Positions 53,895-63,775 of a stretch of 64,000 nucleotides of DNA are shown here, one piece after another. The DNA comes from Basidiobolus meristosporus CBS 931.73 (Eukaryota; Basidiobolomycota; Basidiobolomycetes; Basidiobolales; Basidiobolaceae), in NCBI GenBank assembly GCA_002104905.1, contig MCFE01000128.1:96169-160168 (forward strand). Reading direction: 5' to 3'. Both the position numbers and the translations under genes were made by a program. Every line of letters starts with the position of its first letter. Within the stretch, counting starts at the first letter, position 1. A model generated the notes under the pieces. That model worked only from the letters and a program-made list of their open reading frames with translations. It was not told where the DNA came from and did no database searches.

Positions 53895-54577
53895 GATTAA
53901 GTAGGGAAGAACAAGGGTGTCTGTGCTATATTTACAGAATTTAAAAGGTAAAAAGTGAATGATTGAGGTGATTATAGACAAATATAACCTCGGGAAGAAC
54001 TTCAAGCACGTTTAGGAAGAACCCAGGAATTCGGTGCGCCAGAATTCTAAATATGGAGTCAACGTAATTCAGTCAGATCGCATTTTAAAAGTTTAGATTG
54101 TCTGGTTTATCCGGCATCGAGTATCAATTCTCTGTGGTTTTACCTCATTACTAAGCCATGCTCAACAGATTATATGCATATCATGACTAATGATTGCACA
54201 AATCCAAGGTCTTCAAAGACCATTAGTGTACATTTGTTACCATTCACCACTCACGGTCCGCTAGACTTTCGTCAGCAACTTCAGCTGGTCACAGACTTAC
54301 CACAAATGTTCAATACCGCATGAAAAGTGTCAATAACAGTTCTTTGGCTTTTATTTATTATTTGAAGGGTCGATAGTCATAGGCTCCAAGGTAGGGTACC
54401 CTTAAAAGTTATGTGTACCACAGGTAGTGACAAATATGGCATGAAAACATAGCAGGTTGTGAGTGGAATATATTGATCTCAAGGTTATATATATGCCATT
54501 GACTTCAGATAGCTTACCTTACCGTATCAATATTATGATCTGAATGCAAAAATTATGATTGAAAACATTTACAAATT

Positions 54578-54659
54578 GGTGAGGTGGCCGAGTGGTCTAA
54601 GGCGCTGCGTTCAGGTCGCAGTCTCTTCGGAGGCGTGGGTTCGAACCCCACCCTCAGCA
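54578..54659 (+). tRNA. tRNA-Leu (anticodon CAG)
   Basis: 82 bases, no intron. The D arm starts 'TGGCCGAGTGG'. The anticodon stem is CTGCG/CGCAG with loop TTCAGGT, giving CAG, which reads CUG. A long variable arm (CTC-TTCG-GAG) marks a class II tRNA. The T arm is GTGGG-TTCGAAC-CCCAC, with internal promoter B box GGTTCGAAC. The acceptor stem GGTGAGG/CCTCAGC pairs except for one G-G mismatch at 2:71. A T-rich stretch follows at 54660. Confidence 0.93.
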
Positions 54660-55064
54660 CTTTTATTATGCTGCTAAAGCTTGCACAAAAATGATTGCAG
54701 CAACCTTAAGAGGAAATATCACAATGCTAACAGTCACTGAGCAGTCTGTCAATCTCGAGTATTTGTGTTACCAATATCAATCCGGTAACACTGACAGATA
54801 TTCTCTCTAATATCATACTTTTCGGTGGAGGGCAGTATTACTAAAGACTGAGAGTTAGTATTTTAGTACGCAAGTGAATATCAAATACTAATGCCCGCAG
54901 TGCTAATCATGATACAAGTATGTACCAGTCAAAAGTGCTGGAGACACAGTTAATGATAATCACAAGTAACAACAAATATAAGAATGTCATTTCAATTTTA
55001 TTGTTTGAAGATTTTCAGTAATAGTGTGGTGATGGCTGCCTACATTTGAAGCATTGTCGCCGCA
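54660..55064. other. Intergenic region, no gene seen
   Basis: AT-rich sequence between the tRNA and the 3' end of the next secreted-protein gene. Nothing recognisable. Confidence 0.55.
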
Positions 55065-55562
55065 CTAATTGTATTGAACATTTTGCTCTGGACAATCTTC
55101 TACGCATTGCGTTTCTGCCACAGGGGTCGTGTATTGTACATCTTGGGTGGGCTGCATCAGAACGTAGGGAGAGAAAGAACTATCGTCCGAGTGTTCCGCT
55201 CCCTTTTGCTTCGCATATTCTAATGCATTCGCCCCACCCTCCAGTTCGAGACTGGGTCCTGCTTGATACTTGACGTTGAAGCCTTTATTGCTGTTGGCAT
55301 TAGCAATGTTCAGGTTATCGTGCTTTCTGGTCACTGTGGTGAAAACCTGTCGCAATAACGGGGGTTGGACATTCCTCGTCTTAACGACAGGCAAAACTCG
55401 AACGTTTTGGTAGCAATCGCTCGCATACTGAGCACATGGTAAGCTGCGATAATGAACCCCTCTATACTCGCGAGTGCATGGAGAAGAACAGCCGATTGGG
55501 GCAGCAACGGCAACCTGAAGAGCGGCAAGGCCTAGAGTCACTGCTATGGTAGTAGAGCGCAT
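55065..55562 (-). CDS. Small secreted protein, member 2 of the local family
   Basis: 165 residues. The signal peptide is 'MRSTTIAVTLGLAALQVAVA'. It is a paralog of the protein at 51040-51588: it shares 'PLLRQVFTTVT-KHD-LN', 'NVKYQ-GPSLELEG', 'AEHSD', 'MQP-Q--QY' and 'TQCVEDC', where dashes are variable positions. It has more N-terminal cysteines ('CSSPC', 'LPCAQYASDC') and a shorter acidic tail. A TATA box (ctatatag) lies about 41-48 bases upstream. The core is well kept while the ends differ, as expected for two expressed copies under selection. Function unknown. Confidence 0.82.
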   Translation of the reverse strand: MRSTTIAVTLGLAALQVAVAAPIGCSSPCTREYRGVHYRSLPCAQYASDCYQNVRVLPVVKTRNVQPPLLRQVFTTVTRKHDNLNIANANSNKGFNVKYQAGPSLELEGGANALEYAKQKGAEHSDDSSFSPYVLMQPTQDVQYTTPVAETQCVEDCPEQNVQYN

Positions 55563-55917
55563 GCTGAAGAATAGCTGAGAAATAAGTTAGTTGCATAGGC
55601 CGCTATATAGCATGGGAGGCTATATAATAAGGTTAAACCGAGGGCATAAAGTGAGTCTTGTTACATTCTGTTATAGACTTTATTGAGGAAGCCTGTAACA
55701 TATAAAACACATGCACTGGAATGACAGCCTCTGTGTATATATATGATTCTATCACTGCTGCCCATGATCCTCTTCAATACAAATAATGCCATTATGTACA
55801 ACGATAAGGGACACTATTTCTGTGTGTGCATATCAGAATTTCTAGAGTACTTGTACATCATCAGTATACCGAGTAATATGTTGCTCATTTTATTTCGTAA
55901 ATTTACTTTTACTAGAC

Positions 55918-56463
55918 TTAATGTCTGTTTCCACTGAAATATCTAACTTTGAAGTGGCGACGAGCAGATCTCTTATACTTCTTGTACCCACCTCTAAGCG
56001 CACGCGCTGCTGGCTGAGTGATGATGATTTGAGGCTGTTGCTGCTTGGGCTGGTAGAGGGTTTGATCAATGACTTGCGCCTGATCGAACTGGTTTGAGTT
56101 GGACAAGGCATTGGCTTTACTGGAGGAATGGCCATTGATGTTGTCCAGCAAGGCTTGGGACGGTCGAAGATTGGAAATATCGAACCCTTGCAACCCAGAG
56201 AATCCTGGTTGCTCACCCGAAGTCTCGCTTGTTTGCATTGGCTCACTCATCTCCGAATCATCCCCCTCCTCAGTTGATGGCTGGTATTCTTGACTGGGGG
56301 CCAAAGTATCCTGATAACAAGCACCCTGTTGTTCGACACACGGCTCATTGGTGTAGCCCACCTGGGATTCACCGAGTGGGGTAGCGGAGACTGCTTGCAA
56401 CGAAGCGATGGCGGAAACTAGCAAGAGGAAGGAAAGCTGCATGACTGGCTGGTGGAGTCTCAT
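55918..56463 (-). CDS. Secreted protein, possible distant member of the local family
   Basis: 181 residues if translation starts at 56463; the TATA-like 'gatataaa' only ~17 bases before that codon makes the next Met (56442, 'MQLSFLLLVSAIASLQA') the more likely start. Signal peptide cleavage is probably after 'VSA'. Mature parts: 'EPCVEQQGACYQDT', similar in Cys spacing to 'VPCGQQATPCFPNA' and 'LPCAQYASDCYQNV' in the two neighbours; an acidic Ser/Glu stretch; a Gln/Asn-rich middle; and a strongly basic tail ('GGYKKYKRSARRHFKVR'). It lacks the conserved core of the other two, so membership is only suggested. Confidence 0.72.
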   Translation of the reverse strand: MRLHQPVMQLSFLLLVSAIASLQAVSATPLGESQVGYTNEPCVEQQGACYQDTLAPSQEYQPSTEEGDDSEMSEPMQTSETSGEQPGFSGLQGFDISNLRPSQALLDNINGHSSSKANALSNSNQFDQAQVIDQTLYQPKQQQPQIIITQPAARALRGGYKKYKRSARRHFKVRYFSGNRH

Positions 56464-57000
56464 GCGAATTTTGCCGATTTATATCACCTCGATCCCACTC
56501 AATTAGGCTTCGTTCATAGCGCTAGCTTTATGCAAGCTAGATTGATTTAACTTTTGCTACTTTACCTCTTTGTACCAAGGCTACACAGTATAGGTTGTAC
56601 TTCAAAGTGTGAAGAATGAGGGCGATCTGGTCAATGATATTCTTAATATCATTCAAAATTCTCTCAATTTTTGCAATAACTATCTGTATTAGTAAGGACT
56701 TTGGTAACTGTTTACTAATGAGCTCAAGGGTTACCGTTGATAGACTCCAAGGTCATTACAGTCAATTTCAATGGGTTTTGGTACTCACTTTGTATCGGTG
56801 TAGCTTACCTGGATGGTACTTTGTCCTGTGAGCTTGGTATCTTTGTTCTATCTTTAAGGCAAGTATCTCTTATGATAGTCCTATCATTGCCTGGAAGGTA
56901 CTGTCCTTTGGTAGTGTTGTTTTCTTGCTATACACAGGCTTATATATATTGCTGATCTTACCCTGCCGCAACTGGAGAGCGCAAACAATCAAAATGGATG
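56464..57000. other. Intergenic AT-rich region, no gene seen
   Basis: Includes the short upstream region of the secreted-protein gene. The rest, to the truncated copia-A copy, has only short frames. No similarity recognised. Confidence 0.5.
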
Positions 57001-58638
57001 TGTCCAAATCTCCTGTGTTAAAGCATTGGTGTTTCTTCATTTAAGTTTCTTATATTGGCTTCCAGATGTGATGGAATATATGTTAGCTTATACAGATTCT
57101 GATCTCTGATACCCAAAGCAATATGGGAACCATTTTGATCAGTGATCTTGCATCTGGAATTGTCAAAGCTGAAACTGAGTCCTTCTGCAGTGACCTTGCT
57201 TACAGATAGTAGGTTTTTGGCTATTTCTGGTACATAGAGTACTTCTTTAAAGGTCATTTTATGGCTTCCTTCACTGCTTCTTAGGTTGACTTGGATAGTT
57301 CCTTCTCCCATTGCATCAAATGTTCTATCATCATCCATGAAAACCTTCTTAATGGGAATTTCCTGATATTGGGTAAAAAGTTCTTTTTGGTGTGTAAAGT
57401 GTTGAGATGCTCCAGAGTCAATATACCATGTCTGAGAATCCTTGTTTGTGGTCATATTTAGTGCAGATATGAATAGTCTATATTCAGTTGTTGCTGCATT
57501 TCCATATTGAGGCTTCTTTTGCTGATTATCTCTCTTTTTGAGACACCAGTCTGATGTGTGTCCTTTCTGTTTGCAGTAGTTGCAAGACAGGTTGCTGTTG
57601 CCTTTGTAGGGTCTTGGGTACCTTCTTTGTTGGTTAACATTGCTTATAAAGGCATTCTCTTCTTCCATCTTATTGGTGTTTGATTTTCTTAATTCTTCAT
57701 CCAGGAGCCTTCCATATATGTAATTTAAGGTCAAATCTTCAGTGCTGGACTCTAGGGCTGATACAAGGCCCCAAAGTTTGTCTGTCAGGCTATTCAGGAT
57801 GGTAACAATCACATCCTCATCAGTAATTGGTACACCCACAGATTCCATATCATCTAGCAACAGGGTAATTCTGTTAATTAGATTTTTCATTTCTTCTCCT
57901 GGCAGCATCTTTGTAGTAAAGAATTTTTGTCTCAGATACATTTTCTTAGCTGCTGAATATGACTGGTAGGTGTCTTCTAATGCCCTCCAGGCATTCTTTG
58001 CTGTTTTTGCTCTTGAGCATTGAATAAGCAATTTGTCCTAAACATTAAGGCAAATGCAGTTGAAGGCACTTTGCTCTTTCTTCTGGTACTTTAAGGCTTC
58101 CCCTCCCACGTTTTTAGGTGCACATTCTTCTCCCATGACAATATCCCAAAGGCCTCTTTCTTGTAGCAGAATCTTCATCTTCACCTTCCACACTTGGTAG
58201 TTAGATCCATCCAACTTTTCAGCAGAGGAAAAATTCCAGTAATAGCAGTAGTAGACATTGCAGAGAGTGACAGTCTGGGGCTCATAGAATGTTGTAAGAG
58301 TCTTGGAGATATTGGAAGTGATTGGGAGAACAAGTAGATTATGTGGTTTTCACTTAATGATTTATTGATTGTAAAAGTAGTATTTGTACTTTTACATGGT
58401 CTTGGCACAGCAAACCCATAGAATAGGTTACAGAGGGTCCCAAGAACATGTGTGCAAAGTTTGGGGCTGTTTGGACAGCTTTGAGAATTTTCATGTTCTA
58501 GGTACTTGGTATTTTGGTGAAAATATTACAAGTAAATCCTGACAAGGAATTAGGTCTGTATTCTCCAAGGTTTGAAGGTAATTATCTAAATGACTAAGCC
58601 AGGTGAATACTTAGGTGGAATTTCAAATTTTTACAACA
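57001..58638 (-). mobile_element. Copia-A fragment: 5' LTR, gag and protease
   Basis: Minus-strand copy of copia family A with only the 5' third. The LTR is at 58290-58638 (349 bases, TGTTGTAA...TTACAACA), then an altered primer-binding site, gag (58270 downward; frameshift near 58235 and a stop near 58040), and a long intact frame 57018-58031 with 'CNYCKQKGHTSDWC' and 'YIDSGASQHFTHQKEL'. The sequence stops inside the pre-integrase region at about 57001, so integrase, RT, RNase H and the 3' LTR are missing. The gag and protease proteins are very similar to those at 24765-26573. Confidence 0.9.
58290..58638 (-). repeat. 5' LTR of the truncated copia-A copy
   Basis: Full 349-base LTR. Diverged at a number of positions from the copies at 26605 and 18816, so an older insertion. 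Confidence 0.9.
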
Positions 58639-59125
58639 ATACTCAGTTGTTGCAATTTATTCTCAATGTTTGCACACTGCCTAAACTTTGGATATGTGAT
58701 AAGCACCATTGGCTAGAGATACTGTTACAGTTGTGGCAATAGTTCTGTTGACATTACTATCCTCAATGGCCTCTTGGCTGAAAGGGCTTGTCCAGACACC
58801 CCCTCCCTAGAGAACCATGCGGGATTACAAGCAGGAAAGCCACCCTATGAGTTCCTGATCTCAGTGGATCTGTTCTATTGCACAATTGGAGTGGAAGTAA
58901 GAGTGTGGATGTGGTCAAGAGTAATCCTAATGGACTTATCTATGGTAAAAGTAGCAAGCAAGAAAAGTATCTTTCAATGTGTTTCAGCCAGTAGACAGGT
59001 AAGGTAAAAGAGGGTCTATGCAAGATTGCTTTAGACATAGTTGAACTACCAATCTAGTATGGTATTGAGAGTTAATTAAGGAGTTTATTGAGTGTCTATC
59101 CACTTCTATAGACAGATATAACCCT
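58639..59125. other. Unassigned sequence
   Basis: Between the copia LTR and the Hsp31-like pseudogene. A frame at 58774-59007 is open but unlike any family I know. Confidence 0.4.
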
Positions 59126-59819
59126 TTAGAGGCTTGAGAACACCTTGCTGGCATCTTCAGCAGTGGATCAGGCGCCTGCCAGGTAAGCTCCAGTGACAAC
59201 TTGGCCGTCAGTTTGTGTAAAATTGGCAAATGGAGTAGGGGGGCCACATACTTGGCTCCAGCAGCGGCCGCTCCTTCTTCAGTTGTAGCCACATTGGCTG
59301 ATTTGAGAATATCAAGCAGGCTTAGCATCACCTCACCCTCTGTAGTGAACCTGGTGACCTTCTTGCCAACAATGATTGATTTGCTTGTGGTGCTGTCAAC
59401 AATCCCAGAGAGAATAGCTGGCCCATGACACACAGCTGAAACAACGCCCCATGCTTGTATATGTCCTTGGCAATATGCTGCAGGCCACAAGCTGTAGGGT
59501 AATCCCACAAGGTTGTGTGCCCAGCAGAAGCAAAGAATAGGCCATAGTCAGCAGGATTGAGTTCCAACACCTTGCAAAGCTGTGAGTTCATTTTGACATT
59601 GAAAGGATGCTCTGGGTCATTCAGCACCTTTTTATGATCCTTGAAGAGAAAGTCTTTCAAAAAGGAGTGCTCATCCACTCTGTGAGTCCCAGTCTTGGAG
59701 GCAAAGTCAGCCTTAAACCTGGGCCATGAGTGCCAAAAAGTACCATAGTGTGCCCAAGAGGCAATGCAGATAAATACTTGGCCAAAGAGTGTGAAACATA
59801 GCTCTACATCTTCATGCAA
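59126..59819 (-). pseudogene. Hsp31-like DJ-1/PfpI family pseudogene (glyoxalase III type)
   Basis: Hsp31-type proteins are cytosolic glutathione-independent glyoxalases and stress chaperones with a catalytic Cys. Frame 1 (59819 to ~59460) reads 'FASKTGTHRVDEHSF', 'NPADYGLFFASAGHTTLWDY' and 'LQHIAKDIYKHG'. A one-base deletion in a G run near 59452 shifts to frame 2, which reads 'GVVSAVCHGPAILSGIVD' with the nucleophile Cys and its His, then 'LKSANVATTEEG' and 'AGAKYVAP'. A second shift near 59245 leads to 'TPFANFTQTDGQVVTGAYLA', a stop, then 'STAEDASKVFSSL' and TAA at 59126. The N-terminal ~20 residues are not recognisable. Two frameshifts plus an in-frame stop indicate a recent pseudogene. 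Confidence 0.85.
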
Positions 59820-59977
59820 AGTAGCCCCTGTGTTTCACTCACTCTGCGGGAGAATATCCATTTTTTGCACTTGTTTTGGGAATAATATTGTGGACAATGT
59901 GTATGAGCACAGAAAGATGGAAGGCATGCATTTGGTACTGGATACCTATGGCACCCTGAATCTTGCTACATAGATCT

Positions 59978-60095
59978 GTAGCACTTCTCAAAAATGCATG
60001 ACACTATCTTGGTCCACTGGTACAATTAGGCATTATATTAAAATATTTAGTACCACTGGACCAAGATAGTGCCTTGCATCTTTGTGAAGTGCTAC
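59978..60095. repeat. 46-bp imperfect inverted repeat (hairpin)
   Basis: Arms 59978-60023 and 60050-60095 pair at 41 of 46 positions around a 26-base AT-rich loop. Each outer end is gtagcac/gtgctac. No target duplication is evident. Could be a foldback element remnant or the result of an inverted duplication. Confidence 0.82.
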
Positions 60096-60780
60096 AAGCC
60101 TATGCAGCTAGATTCAGAGTGACATGGGCATTGAGTACTAAATGCATTACATCTGCCCTTCTGTGCTCTTACACCTCATGCCCAGTATTGATCCCAAAAA
60201 AAAATCAAAAATGGGTTTTCTCCAGCACAGTGGGTGAAACATGGGGGTGTTTTGCATAATGCTGTTGAGCTACCATTCATAATCTGTGTCCAAATATAGG
60301 TCAACTTTGCTTCTCAGGCTCACTATGGTAGTACTTAGCACACATAGCTCATGTAGCACTGTCCAACAGAACCAGTCTATCAAAAATTTAGCCAATGCTA
60401 CTTTGTAAAAAATTTAGTATCCATACTGATTTTCCTTAACCCAGCATATCTGATTCCACTTACAGTTTATTTTATCCCTCTCAGAGTATACTCTTAGCTG
60501 TAACACCTGATCAATTTTGATATGGTTGTTAAATCATCAATTGATCTGCCAAGTCTTTGCAAGTGATTAGTGATCTGAGATCTTTCTAACTACTTAGCAG
60601 TCGCCAAGACATCAGCAAGCTGATGATGCAATTTTCACTTATCTTATGCACCTATCAGCACCCAGGCTGATTTCAATGAACCTGGTGTCTTGGTACTTAC
60701 TAATTCAACTTGATAAGAAAAGTATAAATGAAGTTTACTGAACCTTTTGGCTTAGTATGTGTCTCAAGAAAATTAATATT
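60096..60780. other. AT-rich sequence, possibly a degenerate LTR
   Basis: No coding region recognised. The part from about 60500 to 60770 has an 'agtataaatgaag' TATA-like box and dispersed 'tgatctg' and 'tgatgatgcaat' blocks reminiscent of the gypsy LTR at 7653, too diverged to align with confidence. Confidence 0.35.
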
Positions 60781-61160
60781 CACCTAGGTAAATTCAATTG
60801 GCAATTGAACAGTAACAGAAGATTCAACAGAAATAAACCAGTCCATACTCATGAAAAGTAAGAGTAATTTTTAAGTTCAGAGGGAAGGAGTATGAAACAG
60901 AGGTAGTAGCTATGTTATGTATACAAATGTAGGAGGTGATTGAGTACCTGAGATCTGCAAGCAAGAGAACCCATAGAGAACCAATCAAATGCCACTTACA
61001 TAGTGTTGTGGTGAGATATTTTGACCAAGTTTTTGTAAAATCTGAGGTGCAGTTTTTTTCTAAATATCTTTGCAATACATCCTTATAGCTTCAAAACCAC
61101 TTTGTCTCAAGATTAAAATTTTGAAATGGCCTTTTGTCAGAATCATGACATTATTTTTCA
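60780..61160 (+). repeat. Unit R copy 5: 3' flank only
   Basis: Aligns with the 3' flanks of unit R at 15590-15930 and 20580-20960: shared blocks are 'catgaaaagtaagag', 'aggaggtgattgag', 'gagaaccaatcaaa', 'gccactta', 'ttttgaccaagtttttgt' and 'ggccttttg'. The coding part is absent, so this is a truncated copy near the telomere. Confidence 0.68.
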
Positions 61161-61640
61161 TAGGGACACTTCTGTCCATAGTGGCCATGGAAAGCTCTAC
61201 AAATTGCTGTGCATAAGAAGAAGGTTACCTTGTTCATGAAAACCAGCTTTGGCAAAGTTGTGGATATTGATAGCAAGTATCAACAAAGCTGTAGTATTGA
61301 TATTGTATTTCCTATATAGCATAGTATTACCTCTCTATTTGAATATATGTATGATGATGAAAAACTTGGAATTCAGCTGATTTCATGATGGTATCTTGCT
61401 GGCCTTTTCTTGATTTTTTCTCTAAGGGATACGGATATCCAGCAAAGAATTTGATTAAAGTTTGTTACAGGGCAAACTCAGATCCAATAGCATTAATGGT
61501 TATTACAGCTCTTCATCCAAGTTAGTTGCATAAGGGATCTGATCAATATGGTTTTTGGAGAAGCAGTTCACTTGTGTAGTAAACTTGGTGATTGCACCAA
61601 ATTATTCCCTAAGCTGGGCCACATAAGTCATCACCTAGTA
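61160..61640. other. Unassigned AT-rich sequence
   Basis: Possibly distant retroelement debris (a 'gcatttattcatcag'-like region is not readable). No feature can be supported. Confidence 0.35.
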
Positions 61641-62620
61641 AAGATGTGGCTACAGGAAAGAGGCCTTTGAGATACTGTAATGGAAGAAGAAAGCCCTCCT
61701 GAAGGTGTAGATGATAAATCCATAATGTAACAAAACAAAGTACAAACCACCTTTGCCACATTTGCCTTTATGCTAGAGAAAAATTGATAATTCATTGCCC
61801 AAGAGTAGAAAAGGCAAAGAATGCCTGGAAGGCATTAAAAGACACCCACCAGTTTTACATAGAGGCTGAGAAAATGTAGTAAGGATGAATATTCTTTACA
61901 ACAAAGATGCTCCATAGCCAGGAAGTGAAAAGTCTAAACAACCAAAATACCCTGTTATTTGATGAGGTGATCAGTGTGCATGCCAACTACTAACAAGGAT
62001 GTGATAGATACCCTCCTGAGTAGTCTAACTGACAACCTTTAGAGACTTGCATTAGCACTACAACTCAGAACTTAACATTCGACTTTATATTATATGTATC
62101 AAAGGCTTTTACATGAGGAATTAAAAAAATCAAGCATCAATAAAAAGGAAGTAGAAGATGCTTTAATATGCAATTAGGGTCACCAACAGTAGCACCCAAT
62201 ACCCTTTAAATGCAGCAGTAACCTTAGTTGAAGCTTCTGCAAAAGGAGCAGACACCCAACAGACATGTACTTCAAAAGGAGAGATAATCAGCAGAAAAAT
62301 CCTGATTTTTGAAATGCTGACATTATTAAAGACTAATTACATATGCACCGGATTTGGCTAAAAATAAGGATTTGCAGATGATGTACACTGACTCTGGAGC
62401 ATCACATCACTTTGAACACCAAACAGATATGTTTACTCAATAAAGAGGAGTTCCAAGTAGGGTTTCATGGCAGACAACAAATACTTGTTACAGTTGCCAA
62501 GTAAAATAGCAGAATATGCTATGAATCTACTCAATCTGAGGCATGGTATAAAGACAAATTAAGTGCCAAGCATTTGAAAGTACTTGGTTAAACTGCATAT
62601 GTAAAGAAACCACCCAAAAA
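61640..62620 (+). pseudogene. Highly decayed copia gag-protease relic
   Basis: Plus-strand sequence parallel to copia gag: 'atgtggctacaggaaagagg' matches the start of 'MLLQERGLWDI', then 'aaaatgcctgg'-type blocks near 61810-61840, and protease 'YTDSGASHHFEHQTDMFTQ' at about 62385-62440. Frames are broken throughout. More diverged from copia-A than any other copy in the window. Confidence 0.7.
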
Positions 62621-62646
62621 TCAGACAAAATTTGAGCCAAAAAGTG

Positions 62647-62663
62647 TTAGGGGTTAGGGGGGG
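62647..62663 (+). repeat. Short telomere-like tract at the LINE 3' junction
   Basis: Reads TTAGGGG TTAGGGGGGG, two telomere-like repeats with extra G. It lies exactly where the LINE 3' end stops and in the same orientation as the terminal array, 1.1 kb from it. Confidence 0.8.
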
Positions 62664-63775
62664 AGACAGTCACCAACAGGTGAAATCTTTATTTCAGTTG
62701 AAACAAAGAAGCCAGCGCTACTGTTGTAGCTTTGATACAAGAGTGTGTAGCTGAGGAGAATTTGTAGGTAAGTTAATAAGAAGTGATGATAGTTCTTCAG
62801 TGCTCAAGACACTGTTCAGTGGGAAGGGGGGTAGCAAGAGAGGTAAGAATGACTTGTGAACAACATTAATGAGGGGAATGTGATAAGGATTGATATTCAT
62901 CATAAAGGGAGTGTGCTGCTGCAGATATTGCTGCCAAAGGTCTGTCAAGTACTTCAGGTAGGCCAGCTTGGGTTTTTCTGACTGCAGAATATAGTGAGCA
63001 AACTTCTTGACTTCAGGATCTCCAAGTATAGTTCTCCAGCAGGAGTCAGGTGTTGTGTGGTGTGTTCTCTTCCAGGCCTTAATCAGTGGGTTGTTGCAGT
63101 TGTGAAGTCTGAGGTATAATCTGGTTCTAAGGTAGAGAAGTCTGATCTTATAGGGCATAAACCCAAAAGCACCAAGAATAGCATGTCTGTAGGGGCATTC
63201 AGGCAAATGAGGCACCAAGGAGGTAATGCACCATACTGCAAACTTGTCAAGCTTAGTGCAGTCTCTAGAAGTAAGAGAGAGAAGTGGTAAGCCAAACTCC
63301 AGGAGAGGGAAGACAAACTGCTTGAGTAGAAGGAGGCAGCTGGGAGCTGAAGTTGTAGGAGGGGTAACAGCCAGTAGCTTGTGGAGTGCCTGTCTTGCCA
63401 GGATAATTCTCTTCTTCAGGTGTGCTCCAGAGTCTAGTCCAGTAGGAAGGAAAGGAAAGCCAAGATATGTAGCAGAAACCTGAGCAGGTAGAGTGGAGTT
63501 CTCCAAGTTGATAGGAGAGCCCAAAGGTACTGTCTTTGCAATGGAAAGCTGGAGATTATTCTTCTGCAGATACTGCTGGATGGTCTGGGAGTCTTGTTGC
63601 ACATTGGAGGAGGATATTCTGATGTCATCAGCAAAGAGAGTAACCAGGCAGTCAGCTGAGAGTCTTGGGAAATCATTCAGGAAGATGGCAAACAGTATAG
63701 GACCAAGCACAGAGCCTTGAACCACTCCATTAGGAACTGAGAACACAGCTGATTGCTCACTTGGGTGCAGAATTC
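62664..63775 (-). mobile_element. 5'-truncated telomere-embedded LINE (non-LTR retrotransposon)
   Basis: The minus-strand frame runs from the telomere junction to TAG at 62718. It begins inside the reverse transcriptase palm: 'NGVVQGSVLGPILFAIFLND' (motif 4/B) and 'LFADDIRI' (catalytic DD), then the thumb ('TYLGFPFLP', 'LKKRIILARQALHKLL') and a C-terminal region to 'LHTLVSKLQQ'. The RT fingers, endonuclease and any ORF1 are missing. A 54-base 3' UTR with an AATAAA signal (minus strand, about 62684-62691) ends at 'gactgtct', after which the sequence is CCCCCCCTAACCCCTAAC. The 5' side joins directly to CCCTAA repeats. The frame stays open into the telomere in the CTA-ACC reading, which is a consequence of the repeat rather than coding. 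The 342 codons after the first GTG show no stop, so it is fairly young. Confidence 0.88.
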
